Source: Pseudomonadota bacterium (GTDB lineage Bacteria; Desulfobacterota; Syntrophorhabdia; Syntrophorhabdales; Syntrophorhabdaceae). Taken from it: DNA of 64,000 nt. The notes beneath the pieces were generated by a model. The model did not search any database, was not told where the DNA came from, and worked only from the letters and a program-made list of their open reading frames with translations. The stretch is from NCBI GenBank assembly GCA_026388315.1, contig JAPLKA010000110.1, positions 62,001-126,000 on the forward strand, given 5' to 3'. The translations under genes and the position numbers were made by a program. Each line of letters starts with the position of its first letter. Within the stretch, counting starts at the first letter, position 1. Of the stretch, positions 34,966 to 44,469 are shown piece after piece.

Positions 34966-35552
34966 CCTTTTTTCCCCCTGATTCTCATCAGCAATTCTGT
35001 GGTGTCGGTATAAGCACGCACTACACCCACAGTCTTTGCTCCTGCTGCAAGAACATCATCGATATTGGAGAGATCTATACCGCCGATAGCAACGGATGGT
35101 ATGTCGAGGTTTTCTGCTACTTCTCTTACATAGGCGAGCCCCACAGCCGGCCTTCCCGGTTTCGTGGGCGTTGCAAACACGGGACCTGCAGATATATAAT
35201 CTGCACCGTCCCGAACGGCTTGTCTTCCTTGTTTCAGGTTGTGAGTGGTCTTGCCGAGAATCATCTTGTCCCCCACGATCTTTCTGGCTGCTTCTGTGGT
35301 TATATCCTGCCCCACATGAACACCATCTGCTCCAACCTTGACGGCAAGGATGGGATCATCATTCAGGATAAAGACGAAGTTTTTTACCTTTTTGTAAGCA
35401 ATGATCTCCTGTGCCTTCTCGATGATAACCGATTCCTCTCCTGATTTATCACGGAGCTGTACGATAGCTGCACCGTCATTAATAGCCTTCTTCAATACAG
35501 TGACCGAATCGGAGATGACATAAAGATCGTTGATGAAAGGTTTTTTCTTCAT
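34962..35552 (-). CDS. thiE: Thiamine phosphate synthase ThiE
   Basis: 196 residues. Motifs VQLRDKSG, FILNDDPILAVKVGADGVHVG, TTHN, and GGIDLSNI match ThiE, which joins the thiazole and pyrimidine phosphates. It overlaps thiS by 4 bp. No TPP riboswitch was recognised upstream. Confidence 0.94.
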   Translation of the reverse strand: MKKKPFINDLYVISDSVTVLKKAINDGAAIVQLRDKSGEESVIIEKAQEIIAYKKVKNFVFILNDDPILAVKVGADGVHVGQDITTEAARKIVGDKMILGKTTHNLKQGRQAVRDGADYISAGPVFATPTKPGRPAVGLAYVREVAENLDIPSVAIGGIDLSNIDDVLAAGAKTVGVVRAYTDTTELLMRIRGKKG

Positions 35553-35632
35553 AGCTTTGCATCCCTCAAATGTTACATCCCTTGATATATATCACAAAAA
35601 CGGGAAACCAGATAAACAAAAAAACAGGCTTC

Positions 35633-36781
35633 TCATCGTTTCATTGCCTGCCGCAGATCGTCGCAGAGGTCTTTCGGGTCTTCGAGGCCCACGGAGAGAC
35701 GGAGCAGTCCGTCGGTGATGCCCCTCGCATACCGTTCTTCCCGCGGCATAGAGGCGTGTGACATGGTGGCGGGATAGGAAAGGATACTCTCCACTCCGCC
35801 GAGACTCACTGCCATCAAGGGAAGCTTTATCCTTCGCAAAACCTCTTTTGCAATCTCTCCATTCTCAAGCTCAAAGGAGACGACAGCGCCTCCTCCTGAT
35901 GACTGTTTGAGGTGGATTTCACGTCCCCTGTGAGAGGGAAGGGTGGGGTAGTATACCTTTTTAATTTCCTGCTGTTCTGCGAGCCATTGGGCAACTATTT
36001 CGGCGCTTTTCTGCTGGACATCCATCCGTGCGGATAATGTTTTAATGCCCCGCAGGAGGAGCCAGGAATCCTGTGGTCCCAGGATTGCCCCGAAATGGAC
36101 CTGAATAGTCTTTAAGCGGTTGCCCCATACCGCATCTTTTGTCACAGCAAGACCGGCAATAACATCGCTGTGACCGCCGATGAACTTTGTCGCGCTGTGG
36201 ATGACAATATCGAAGCCGAACTCAATCGGCCTTTGGAGATAGGGGCTCATAAAGGTATTGTCAATGATAGTAAGGAGCTCCTTTTTCTTTGCAATCTCGA
36301 CGACAGCAGCAAGGTCGGTAATCTTCAGAAGAGGATTGGAAGGGGTTTCCGCAAAGATTGCCTTTGTCTCCGGCAGAATCGCAGCTTCAATTTTTCCGGG
36401 GTCCGTCATGTCAACAAAGGTATGATTGAGCCCCCAACGCTGGAATATGGTCGTCAGCACACGGTAGGTACCGCCGTAAACATCTTCTGCTACTACGATA
36501 TGGTCGCCGGGTTTGAAAAGGAGCAGCACCGACGATATGGCAGCCATGCCGGAGGCAAAGGCATAGCCATTCGTCCCGCCCTCAAGCAAGGCTATCGTGT
36601 GTTCAAGAGCTTCCCTTGTCGGGTTCGTTCCCCTGCCGTATTCATAGGGGCCGAATTCAACAGGATCACTCTGTGCAAAGGTAGAGACCTGATAGATGGG
36701 GATACTTGAAGCCCCCGTATAGGGGTCCCTGTCCTTTCCTGTATGTAGTATTTTCGTTTTATAGTCCATGTTTGGCTCCAT
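35633..36781 (-). CDS. Cystathionine gamma-synthase/lyase-type trans-sulfuration enzyme
   Basis: 382 residues, Cys/Met metabolism PLP family. The PLP lysine is in HSATKFIGGHSD (about residue 200), with YEYGRGTNPTR and SLGGVESILSYPATMSHA. The family contains MetB, MetC and cystathionine gamma-lyase, which cannot be told apart by eye. Position between cysE and thiE suggests cysteine/homocysteine exchange. Confidence 0.9.
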   Translation of the reverse strand: MEPNMDYKTKILHTGKDRDPYTGASSIPIYQVSTFAQSDPVEFGPYEYGRGTNPTREALEHTIALLEGGTNGYAFASGMAAISSVLLLFKPGDHIVVAEDVYGGTYRVLTTIFQRWGLNHTFVDMTDPGKIEAAILPETKAIFAETPSNPLLKITDLAAVVEIAKKKELLTIIDNTFMSPYLQRPIEFGFDIVIHSATKFIGGHSDVIAGLAVTKDAVWGNRLKTIQVHFGAILGPQDSWLLLRGIKTLSARMDVQQKSAEIVAQWLAEQQEIKKVYYPTLPSHRGREIHLKQSSGGGAVVSFELENGEIAKEVLRRIKLPLMAVSLGGVESILSYPATMSHASMPREERYARGITDGLLRLSVGLEDPKDLCDDLRQAMKR

Positions 36782-36790
36782 GTTTTTTCA

Positions 36791-37765
36791 TTACCCATAT
36801 TTCATCTTTCGGTGGCCCTTATTCTTCATTACCAGCTCGGGCTTTTTCAGAAACACCTCTGTATCCGGCGGGATCGATTCGGTGAGCCACACGTTGCCGC
36901 CGATGACGGAACGGGCGCCGATGACCGTGTGTCCACCGAGAATGGTGGCATTGGCATAGATAATGACGTCGTCCTCAATGTCAGGGTGACGTTTTTTGTT
37001 TCTCAATGACTCACACTCTTCTTTGGTCAGGGACAGGGCGCCTAGGGTAACCCCCTGGTAGATGCGGACACGATTCCCGATTGTCGTTGTCTCTCCGATA
37101 ACAACACCTGTGCCGTGATCGATAAAAAAACTTTCACCGATGACAACGCCGGGGTGGATGTCGATACCGGTGCGGCTGTGGGCGTATTCTGTCATAATCC
37201 GGGGAACGAGGGGGACTCCCTGTGTATAGAGAAAGTGGGCAATCCGATAGACGGTGATTGCGAACAGCCCTGGATAGCAAAAGATGATCTCATCAAAATG
37301 ACGGGAGGCCGGATCTCCTTCATAGGCGGCACGAACGTCTTTTGACAGTGTCTCCTGCAGGTCCGGGATTGCCTCGACAAATTTCAGGGCGACCTCCTGG
37401 CTTCGTTCTTCGCAGCGGATACAGGGCTGGTTAAAACGTATGCAGTCATGACGTATGGCATAGGCGATCTGCCCCGAGAGGACATCGAAGAGTTCTGTCA
37501 CTTCTTCACCCAGGTAGTAGTGTACGTTCACATCATCCAGGCGCTTGTGTGAGAAGTATCCCGGATAGAGAACGGGGAATGTTTTGTAAATAATGTCAAT
37601 GATGGCGTGTCTTGAAGGAATCGGCTCGGGACCGATATGATGAAAGCGGCCGTCTTGATTATACCGTGAGACAATCCGCTGAATGAGCGAGGGGATCTTC
37701 GCGCGAATGTCATGGGTTGCCGTAATTTCTTCCTTGCATTTATCCTGCATGTTTATGCCTTCCAT
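36791..37765 (-). CDS. cysE: Serine O-acetyltransferase (CysE/EpsC type)
   Basis: 324 residues. The C-terminal left-handed beta-helix has hexapeptide repeats with the active site [20 protein letters not shown]. The long N-terminal alpha-helical part is usual for the EpsC group. ATG 37765 is chosen with AGGAGG 9-10 nt upstream; GTG 37771 is possible. It makes O-acetylserine for CysK. Confidence 0.92.
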   Translation of the reverse strand: MEGINMQDKCKEEITATHDIRAKIPSLIQRIVSRYNQDGRFHHIGPEPIPSRHAIIDIIYKTFPVLYPGYFSHKRLDDVNVHYYLGEEVTELFDVLSGQIAYAIRHDCIRFNQPCIRCEERSQEVALKFVEAIPDLQETLSKDVRAAYEGDPASRHFDEIIFCYPGLFAITVYRIAHFLYTQGVPLVPRIMTEYAHSRTGIDIHPGVVIGESFFIDHGTGVVIGETTTIGNRVRIYQGVTLGALSLTKEECESLRNKKRHPDIEDDVIIYANATILGGHTVIGARSVIGGNVWLTESIPPDTEVFLKKPELVMKNKGHRKMKYG

Positions 37766-37779
37766 GTTCACTGTTCCTC

Positions 37780-38961
37780 CTATGAATTTGCGCAGACGCC
37801 CTGGGTCATTGTCCAGTATGGCGAGATACTTCTGAGTCTTTCGATAATGGGCGGCAGCTTATTGATGACGAAATCAATCTCATCTGCGGCATTGTACACG
37901 CTGAGGCTGAACCGTATCGAGCCATGGGCCATGGTGTAGGGCACTCCCATGGCGCGAAGCACATGAGACGGCTGGAGTGAACCCGATGTGCATGCAGACC
38001 CGGAAGACGCGCAGATGCCATACTGGTCCATCAGAAGGAGGATGCTTTCGCCTTCGACGAACTCGAAGCTTATGTTTGTCGTGTTGGGGAGGCGTTCCTG
38101 TTTGTTGCCATTGACACGGCTCTGGGGGATCGCCTTCAGCAGCTCATTCTCCAATCTGTCCCGGAGGGACCTGACAAAGGTATTTTCCTTGTCAATGTTC
38201 TGCAGGGCGAGCTCACAGGCCATTCCGAGACCAATAATTGACGGTACGTTCTCTGTTCCTCCCCGGCGCCCCTTTTCCTGATGACCACCGATGAGAAAGG
38301 GCGAGAACTTCGTCCCTTTCCTGACATAGAGGACTCCGATCCCTTTTGGTGCATGGAGTTTGTGCCCTGAAAAGGACAGCATATCTATCCGGTTTTTCTT
38401 CATCTGTATGGGCATTTTCCCTGCAGCCTGTACCGCATCAGTATGAAAAAGTATTCCCTTCTCTCTGGCGAGTACTGCCGCTTCCTTGACAGGAAATATA
38501 ACGCCTGTCTCATTATTGGCCCACATGATACTTACAATCGCCGTATCGGGGGTGAGGCTCTTTTCGTATTCCTCCATATCGAGCCTTCCCTCACTGTCGA
38601 CGGCAAGCTCCGTAATGCGGTATCCCTTAGCGGCAAGATGTTCGCAGAGGACTTTCACGGCCGGATGTTCAACCCTCGTTGTGACGATGTGGTTTTTGTC
38701 GGGATGTATGCCGAGGGCAGAGAGGATTGCCGTATTGTCGCTTTCGGTACCGCAGCTCGTGAATACGATTTCTTCAGTCTCAGCCCCGAGGAGAGCAGCC
38801 ACTTTTTCCCGTGCTTCAACGATTGCCTTCGCTACCTGGCCGCCAAAAGAATGCATACTTGAAGGGTTCCCATAATAGTCGTGAAAATATGGGAGCATGG
38901 CATCGAGGACTTGCCTGTCCACCATCGTCGTAGCATTGTTATCGAGATAGATGGTCTTCAT
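37780..38961 (-). CDS. nifS: Cysteine desulfurase NifS-type
   Basis: 393 residues, class V aminotransferase. The PLP lysine is in [12 protein letters not shown], and the active-site Cys is in [10 protein letters not shown] (about residue 325). It delivers persulfide sulfur to NifU; NifS-like enzymes can also mobilise selenium from selenocysteine. It overlaps nifU by 4 bp. Confidence 0.95.
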   Translation of the reverse strand: MKTIYLDNNATTMVDRQVLDAMLPYFHDYYGNPSSMHSFGGQVAKAIVEAREKVAALLGAETEEIVFTSCGTESDNTAILSALGIHPDKNHIVTTRVEHPAVKVLCEHLAAKGYRITELAVDSEGRLDMEEYEKSLTPDTAIVSIMWANNETGVIFPVKEAAVLAREKGILFHTDAVQAAGKMPIQMKKNRIDMLSFSGHKLHAPKGIGVLYVRKGTKFSPFLIGGHQEKGRRGGTENVPSIIGLGMACELALQNIDKENTFVRSLRDRLENELLKAIPQSRVNGNKQERLPNTTNISFEFVEGESILLLMDQYGICASSGSACTSGSLQPSHVLRAMGVPYTMAHGSIRFSLSVYNAADEIDFVINKLPPIIERLRSISPYWTMTQGVCANS

Positions 38962-39791
38962 GAAACCACCTCCTCCACAACGAGTTCAGGAGAAACAAGC
39001 TCTTTCAGCTTCCACTCCACAAACCCCTTCAAGGTTGCCTGCGATGCCTGGCAGGTCGAACAGGCACCCCTTGTTGCCACGAGCACCCTGTTTCCCACGA
39101 CATCAACAAGATCGATATCGCCGCCGTCATGCTTAAGCGATGGTCTGATCTCCCGTTCGATCGTCTCTTCGATCATCCTGATCTTCTGGATATTGGAAAG
39201 CCTCGGTCTCTCAACGGGCCGTTCCTCTTTTTTTGCGGCATGAACCCTGTCTATTAAAGTCTGTATCTTTTCATGGCAATTCGTGCAGCCGCCGCCTGCC
39301 TTGGTGTAGTTTGTTACTTCCTCAACGGTGGTAAGATGATTCTGTCTGACAGCGCGCTCAATCTCTCCGTCGGTGACACCAAAGCAAACGCAGACGATCT
39401 CTTCTTCCGGCTTCTTATGGGATATACCGCGGTAATTCTCGATAGCCTTCTCAAGGGCCTCCTGCCCGAGAACAGAACAGTGCATCTTTTCCGGCGGCAG
39501 CCCGCCCAGATAGTCGGCAATATCCTGGTTTGTTATTGCAGTTGCCTCCTCTATAGTCTTACCCTTCAGCATCTCGGTGAGAGCCGACGCAGAGGCAATA
39601 GCGCTGGCACACCCGAAGGTCTTGAATCTCACATCCTTAATACGCTTGTTTTCGTCGAGCTTGAACGTGAGCTTCAGTGCGTCGCCGCATGCAATGGAAC
39701 CAACTTCAGCCACCCCGTCGGGGTCTTCGATCTCACCGACGTTTCTCGGATTCAGGAAATGCTCCCTTACCTTATCTGTATATTCCCACAT
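38958..39791 (-). CDS. nifU: Fe-S scaffold NifU (three-domain)
   Basis: 277 residues with the full NifU order: IscU-like N-terminal domain (SIACGD, FGCASAIASAS, MHCSVLG), a central BFD-like [2Fe-2S] domain (CVCFGVTDGEI, GGGCTNCH) and a C-terminal Nfu domain (HDGGDIDLVD, GACSTCQAS). It is the first gene of the minus-strand nifUS-cysE-thi cluster. No nitrogenase genes are in the window, so it probably serves general Fe-S assembly. Confidence 0.95.
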   Translation of the reverse strand: MWEYTDKVREHFLNPRNVGEIEDPDGVAEVGSIACGDALKLTFKLDENKRIKDVRFKTFGCASAIASASALTEMLKGKTIEEATAITNQDIADYLGGLPPEKMHCSVLGQEALEKAIENYRGISHKKPEEEIVCVCFGVTDGEIERAVRQNHLTTVEEVTNYTKAGGGCTNCHEKIQTLIDRVHAAKKEERPVERPRLSNIQKIRMIEETIEREIRPSLKHDGGDIDLVDVVGNRVLVATRGACSTCQASQATLKGFVEWKLKELVSPELVVEEVVS

Positions 39792-39860
39792 GGCTTAACA
39801 ACCCCTTATTAATATTTTCCCCACATAATGATACACGAAATATAGACATCGCTCAATTCA

Positions 39861-40424
39861 TTATTTGAAGACCGCATTAAGCCCGAGGTCTTTTATCATT
39901 TCTTTATCAAGCTCCTGGTCTCTTCCCCGGGTGGTTAAATAATCACCGATCATGAGGGAATTGCAACCTGCCATAATTCCGAGGGGCAGGAGTTGTCTTA
40001 AGTTTCTTTCCTTGCCGCCGCAGAGCTTTATATCCTTATCGGAAAGGATAAACCTGTATATTGCTATTGTGATCAGAATTTCAATCGGGGAAAGCTGCGG
40101 AATATTCTCAAGGGGTGTGCCGGGTCTCGGGTTCAGGATATTCACCGGAACACAGTCCACATCGAGTTCTTTCAATGTCATTGCCAGTTCTATCCGCTGT
40201 TCCATGGTTTCCCCAAGACCTATGATTCCCTCGGAGCATGTGGACAGGCCCGCCTCTTTTGCGGCTTTTACCGTATTTATATTCTCTTCATATTTGTGGG
40301 TGGAACAGATATTATCGAAAAAGCTTCTTGCTGTCTCAAGGTTATGGTGGTAACGGAGCAGACCTGTGTTTTTCAATTTAAATGCCCTTTCTTTAAGCCT
40401 TTCAACGATATTATCAATGCACAT
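39861..40424 (-). pseudogene. BioB paralogue with a 141-residue in-frame deletion
   Basis: 187 residues. The first 14 codons match the start of BioB at 24473 (CIDNIVERLKERA), then the sequence jumps to the BioB region after residue about 157 (GLLRYHHNLETARSFFDNIC) and runs collinear to the end (LGLNAVFK). The missing middle contains the CxxxCxxC radical-SAM motif, so it cannot be an active biotin synthase. The remaining frame is intact and highly similar, so the deletion is recent or the C-terminal half is retained for another use. Confidence 0.85.
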
Positions 40425-40448
40425 TATTATATCCTTATTATATCCTTT

Positions 40449-41441
40449 CTATATCATAAGCATTTCTTTGTCTATATGAGTCTTGTTTATTGTGTGTCTG
40501 TTAACAAAACCATTATTTGATTCTATGGTAACAGGGAAGGAATCAACTTTCCCATAAAACGCCATAAGATTCCCTGCTGTTTGCATAACGTCATAATCTA
40601 ATACTCCGAATAAGAGCCCCTGGGGTCCCTTGAATTCCAGGGGTGCAAGAAAAGTACATCCATCTGATGCCGCTGCCTGAAGCCGTTTGTTTTCATCCTC
40701 GTTCCTGCCGAGAATCAGTTTTGTATCCTCATTCAGCCTGAAGTGCCTGCCGATCTTCAGGAGGGCCACATCTTTCATGGTATATGAATTTGAGTAAGCA
40801 AAGAGGTCCTTCAGTTTTTGTGCAAAGATCGGGTCTGTAAGGAGACATCCGCCGCCGGGGCAACTGAACTCTTTGAGCTGGTAGCTGTCTGCAAGATTAT
40901 ACTGGGGTTTTCTTGTCCGTCCGGTGATATCCAGCAGTTTCTCTCTATCTAATATGCCTTCCTTTTCAGGTAATGTCGGTTCAAAATGCTTTGCCGAAAG
41001 AGGCCTCACAATCAAGCCTTCAAGACCGCTTTCTTTTTCAATCAACCGCATGGCGTCCCTTCGCTGGGACATGGGTCTCTGGCCTAAAACTTCTCCGGTG
41101 ACGACAAAGCTTGCACCGACCTCATCCATTATTTTACCGGTTTCCTTTAGCATGAATATCCTGCAATCAATGCAGGGGTTCATATTTTTCCCGTAACCGT
41201 GTTTCGGCATCTTTACGATCTCCAGATACTCCAGACCTTTGACCTTCACTGTCACCTTAATGTTGAGCTCACTGGCAGTCCTCACAGCCTGAAGACCACA
41301 CCCCTTGTTACCTTTAGTACAGTTGCAAAAAGGAGAGGTAAAGTGGAGCGCTGCCATTTCAATCCCCTGATCCATGATCAACTTTGTTGCAAGAAGGCTA
41401 TCCAGTCCCCCGGAGAGTAAAGATATGGCCTTTTTATTCAT
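40449..41441 (-). CDS. PP-loop ATPase, MnmA/ThiI-like (tRNA thiolation or sulfur transfer)
   Basis: 330 residues. The PP-loop is SGGLDSLLA near the N-terminus. Cys-containing motifs NPCIDCRIFML and FSCPGGGCLLTDP could carry sulfur or an Fe-S cluster. This family is common in anaerobes and often labelled tRNA 2-thiouridylase, but it lacks THUMP and the substrate is unproven. ATG 41441 has GGAGG 5 nt upstream. Confidence 0.8.
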   Translation of the reverse strand: MNKKAISLLSGGLDSLLATKLIMDQGIEMAALHFTSPFCNCTKGNKGCGLQAVRTASELNIKVTVKVKGLEYLEIVKMPKHGYGKNMNPCIDCRIFMLKETGKIMDEVGASFVVTGEVLGQRPMSQRRDAMRLIEKESGLEGLIVRPLSAKHFEPTLPEKEGILDREKLLDITGRTRKPQYNLADSYQLKEFSCPGGGCLLTDPIFAQKLKDLFAYSNSYTMKDVALLKIGRHFRLNEDTKLILGRNEDENKRLQAAASDGCTFLAPLEFKGPQGLLFGVLDYDVMQTAGNLMAFYGKVDSFPVTIESNNGFVNRHTINKTHIDKEMLMI

Positions 41442-41510
41442 TTTATCCTCCATCGGAATGCATCATGAAACAGGGTAAATTCCAGCAATTCAATCTCCTG
41501 GTAAAACATT

Positions 41511-42605
41511 TTATGCATGTAAGGTTTTCCTCAATGAGGTCGTTTTATTCGCTGACAACTTCATTGAATGACCCGGCCCTTTCCCCACATCCCTCCCAAG
41601 GGATTCGATCCTCATAAGCACGCAACCGGCACAGTGATCGGCGCCCTCATCAATACAGGGCTTACCGGGGTAGAGAAGATAGTCCTTTCTGTGCTTGACC
41701 GGCGTATCGTTCGGCATGAATACATTTGCGCCCCTTTGAAGGGCAAGATTTCTTCCCTCACCGGGGAAGACAGCATCATAGGCCGTTGTTGCAGGTATGT
41801 GGGCATCAGGATTGAAAATACGGAGAACGGCCAGGGCCTTGAAAAATATCTCCCCATCCCCTTCATATGCATTCTTTTCTTTTCCGAGAGGCGTATCCGG
41901 ATGAGGTATGAAAGGGCCGATCCCTATCATGTCGAGGTCAAGTTCCCGGCAGAGGAGGATATTCCTTGCCAGGATGCCATGCGTTTCACCCGGGAGCCCT
42001 ATCATGAAACCGCTTCCGGTCTGTACGCCCAGTTCTTTTAGTGCATAAAGGCACGCCAGTCTTTCTTCGAGCGTGCAATCGGGATGGAGCCTGCGGAATA
42101 ATTCGGGGTCACTTGTTTCAAATCTGAGCAGATACCGGTCCATGCCGCAGTCCTTCCAGTAACGATAGGTTTCATAAGGTCTGTTCCCCACAGAAACTGT
42201 AACAGCCAGAGGGGTTTCCTCCTTGATCCTCAATATGATATTCCCGATTTCCCTGTCATTTATTCCTGGTGTTTCTCCTGATTGAAGGACAACGGTAGTC
42301 TGCTGTCTGAAGATCATGGCGCGGGCAGTGGTGAGTATCTCTTCGGAGGTCATGGTATAACGGTTCACTGCATGATTCGACGCCCTGATCCCGCAGTAAA
42401 GACAATCGTTAGCACAGTTGTTCGAAAATTCGATAATGCCCCGGATATATATTTCATTACCCATAAGAATTTGCCTTATCCGGTCAGCCTCTTTGTAGAG
42501 TTTTTCCAGTTCCTCTCCTTTACAACCAAAAAGGGTCATAATTCTCTCAAAGGAATAATCCAACTCTGCGAAACCATATTGTTTATCTAATCTTTTTCTT
42601 TCCAT
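41511..42605 (-). CDS. hydE: [FeFe]-hydrogenase maturation radical SAM enzyme HydE
   Basis: 364 residues. The radical SAM motif is CANDCLYCGIR (CxxxCxxC) near residue 65, followed by the HydE-type VVLQSGE and PFIPHPDTPLG. HydE helps build the H-cluster. No hydF, hydG or hydrogenase is in the window, so the target is elsewhere, or this is a HydE-like paralogue. Start ATG 42605; GTG 42620 is an alternative. Confidence 0.85.
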   Translation of the reverse strand: MERKRLDKQYGFAELDYSFERIMTLFGCKGEELEKLYKEADRIRQILMGNEIYIRGIIEFSNNCANDCLYCGIRASNHAVNRYTMTSEEILTTARAMIFRQQTTVVLQSGETPGINDREIGNIILRIKEETPLAVTVSVGNRPYETYRYWKDCGMDRYLLRFETSDPELFRRLHPDCTLEERLACLYALKELGVQTGSGFMIGLPGETHGILARNILLCRELDLDMIGIGPFIPHPDTPLGKEKNAYEGDGEIFFKALAVLRIFNPDAHIPATTAYDAVFPGEGRNLALQRGANVFMPNDTPVKHRKDYLLYPGKPCIDEGADHCAGCVLMRIESLGRDVGKGPGHSMKLSANKTTSLRKTLHA

Positions 42606-42722
42606 GAGCACAGTATACACTAAAACCCTATAAATATGATAGGATTAGTTTAGTATTGTTCCGTCCTGATAAATTCATGGATAGCTGTCGCTGACCTGCG
42701 GAGGTCCCAAGCTTGTTCTGTT

Positions 42723-44351
42723 TCAGAGCATTTCCTCGGGTGCGAACCAGGAAAGAATATTCAAACCTATCCTTTGCCACCAGCGTGTCATGGGCTCATT
42801 ATAATAACGTACCTCTTTACCATCCTCCTCCGTAATCCAGGTAAGCTTTCCATCCTGCGGGCGCGAAAAGTCTTCCCCCGGCAGTTTCGCCTCGAAGGTG
42901 ACCCGGTATGCATTTTCCGGAGAAGTGGCTGTCTCAAAAAGACGTGCCACTTGCCTGGCTATCTCCGGACTCCTCACCACGATACCGTTCTGCGTATCAA
43001 ACCATGCCGAGCGAGGATCAAGATTGAAGGAACTCACGAAGAGTACGTTACGATCAAGAACAAGAGTTTTTGCATGCAGGGCTCCCTGCGAGGAACTGCC
43101 AATGTCTCGTCGGTACTCTGCGAGACTCTCACCGGAGGTTGGCTTCATTTCATACAGGTCAACGCCAAGCCGGAGCAATGCCTTGCGGTATCTTGCGTAT
43201 CCTGCGTGGACTACCTTAGCATCATTGGAGGCCAGGGAATTAGTCAGGATTTTCACCTTGGCTCCTCTTTCACGCAGACCCTCAAACAACTGCATCCCGG
43301 CCTTACCCGGCACAAAATAGGGCGATATCAAAAGCGCTTCGGTCTGAGTCTCATCAATGAGACTGTTAATATGGGGCGCCATGTAGAACGTAGGTTCATT
43401 CTCCCGCGAAGAAGCGACCTTTCCAGGCCGGTCCCAATGATATTCGCCCTCCGTCCAGACTACGGGCAGGTTGCCATATTTGAAATGCTCCAAATGTTGG
43501 TTTTCCCGGAGTTGCTCTGCATACACCGTATCCTTCATTTTCTCCTTATGGGTTTGCAGCACTGCCCGACACTCCTCAAGGTTTTCAACGCTTGGAGGCG
43601 ACCGCACAAAGGCATCTATGGGAATGGCAAATTCACTGTTCCAATACTCGTCAAAAGCAGACGATATCTTCTCCGTAATAGGCCCCAGGGTCAAAATGTC
43701 GAGATCGGAGAAGTTCACGTCCGTCCGCGCGCCGAAATACTCATCGCCAATATTACGACCTCCGACTATAGCTGCCGTGTTGTCGGCGATAAAGACCTTA
43801 TTGTGCATCCTTCGCTTCAGCCTCTTGGGTCCATAGCCGTACTGAAGCATCCTTGAAAGTATTAATGAACGGTGGCCTGAAAAAGGGTTAAAAGTGCGAA
43901 CCTGTATGTTGGGATGGGCCGCTATCATCGCGAAGCTGAAGTCCTTGCCCGTGATGTTCCAATCGTCAACAAGGAGACGTATCCTGACCCCCCGGTCAGC
44001 CGCCGCAACCATACGCTCAAGGAGAAGCCTGCCCGTTACATCATCATAAAAAATATAGTATTGCAGATCGAGGCTGTGATCGGATCTATCAATCAGATAC
44101 GCACGGGCCAGAAAAGAATCTATGCCTGAAGAAAGGAGACAGAAGCCTGACTCTCGTGGATGCTGTTCCATCTGAGCCCCGAATTCTCTTCCCAGGCGTG
44201 TCTCATTTGATGACGGAATGGCTGAAGAGCGGGTTCGCTGGTAGCTGTCGAGGGAAAGACTTGCACACCCACTGAAAGACATGCATATCAGAACGAATAA
44301 TAACGGAAGAGTATGCCATATCGCTCTACGCTGCTTCATTCTGTTTTCCAT
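42723..44351 (-). CDS. Phospholipase D family lipoprotein, ClsC-like
   Basis: 542 residues. The N-terminal lipoprotein signal ends CMSFSGCAS. There are two PLD HKD motifs: MHNKVFIADNTAAIVGGRN and GALHAKTLVLDRNVLFVSS. This arrangement matches ClsC (YmdC), which makes cardiolipin from phosphatidylethanolamine and phosphatidylglycerol. ATG 44351 follows GGAGGGA; the longer frame to 44399 has no ribosome site. Confidence 0.87.
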   Translation of the reverse strand: MENRMKQRRAIWHTLPLLFVLICMSFSGCASLSLDSYQRTRSSAIPSSNETRLGREFGAQMEQHPRESGFCLLSSGIDSFLARAYLIDRSDHSLDLQYYIFYDDVTGRLLLERMVAAADRGVRIRLLVDDWNITGKDFSFAMIAAHPNIQVRTFNPFSGHRSLILSRMLQYGYGPKRLKRRMHNKVFIADNTAAIVGGRNIGDEYFGARTDVNFSDLDILTLGPITEKISSAFDEYWNSEFAIPIDAFVRSPPSVENLEECRAVLQTHKEKMKDTVYAEQLRENQHLEHFKYGNLPVVWTEGEYHWDRPGKVASSRENEPTFYMAPHINSLIDETQTEALLISPYFVPGKAGMQLFEGLRERGAKVKILTNSLASNDAKVVHAGYARYRKALLRLGVDLYEMKPTSGESLAEYRRDIGSSSQGALHAKTLVLDRNVLFVSSFNLDPRSAWFDTQNGIVVRSPEIARQVARLFETATSPENAYRVTFEAKLPGEDFSRPQDGKLTWITEEDGKEVRYYNEPMTRWWQRIGLNILSWFAPEEML

Positions 44352-44469
44352 GCATACCGTCCCTCCACAATTGACTCCCACAATAGATAGAGCCTTCATA
44401 CACGTACTGCCAAATAGTCAATTCAGGCCATAGCCGATTACAATCGCGACAAAATTGTTGATTTCCGGA

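Noticed and set aside
34960-35640. TPP riboswitch before thiE
   Set aside because: No conserved CUGAGA or ACYUGA-type elements were found upstream of the thi genes.
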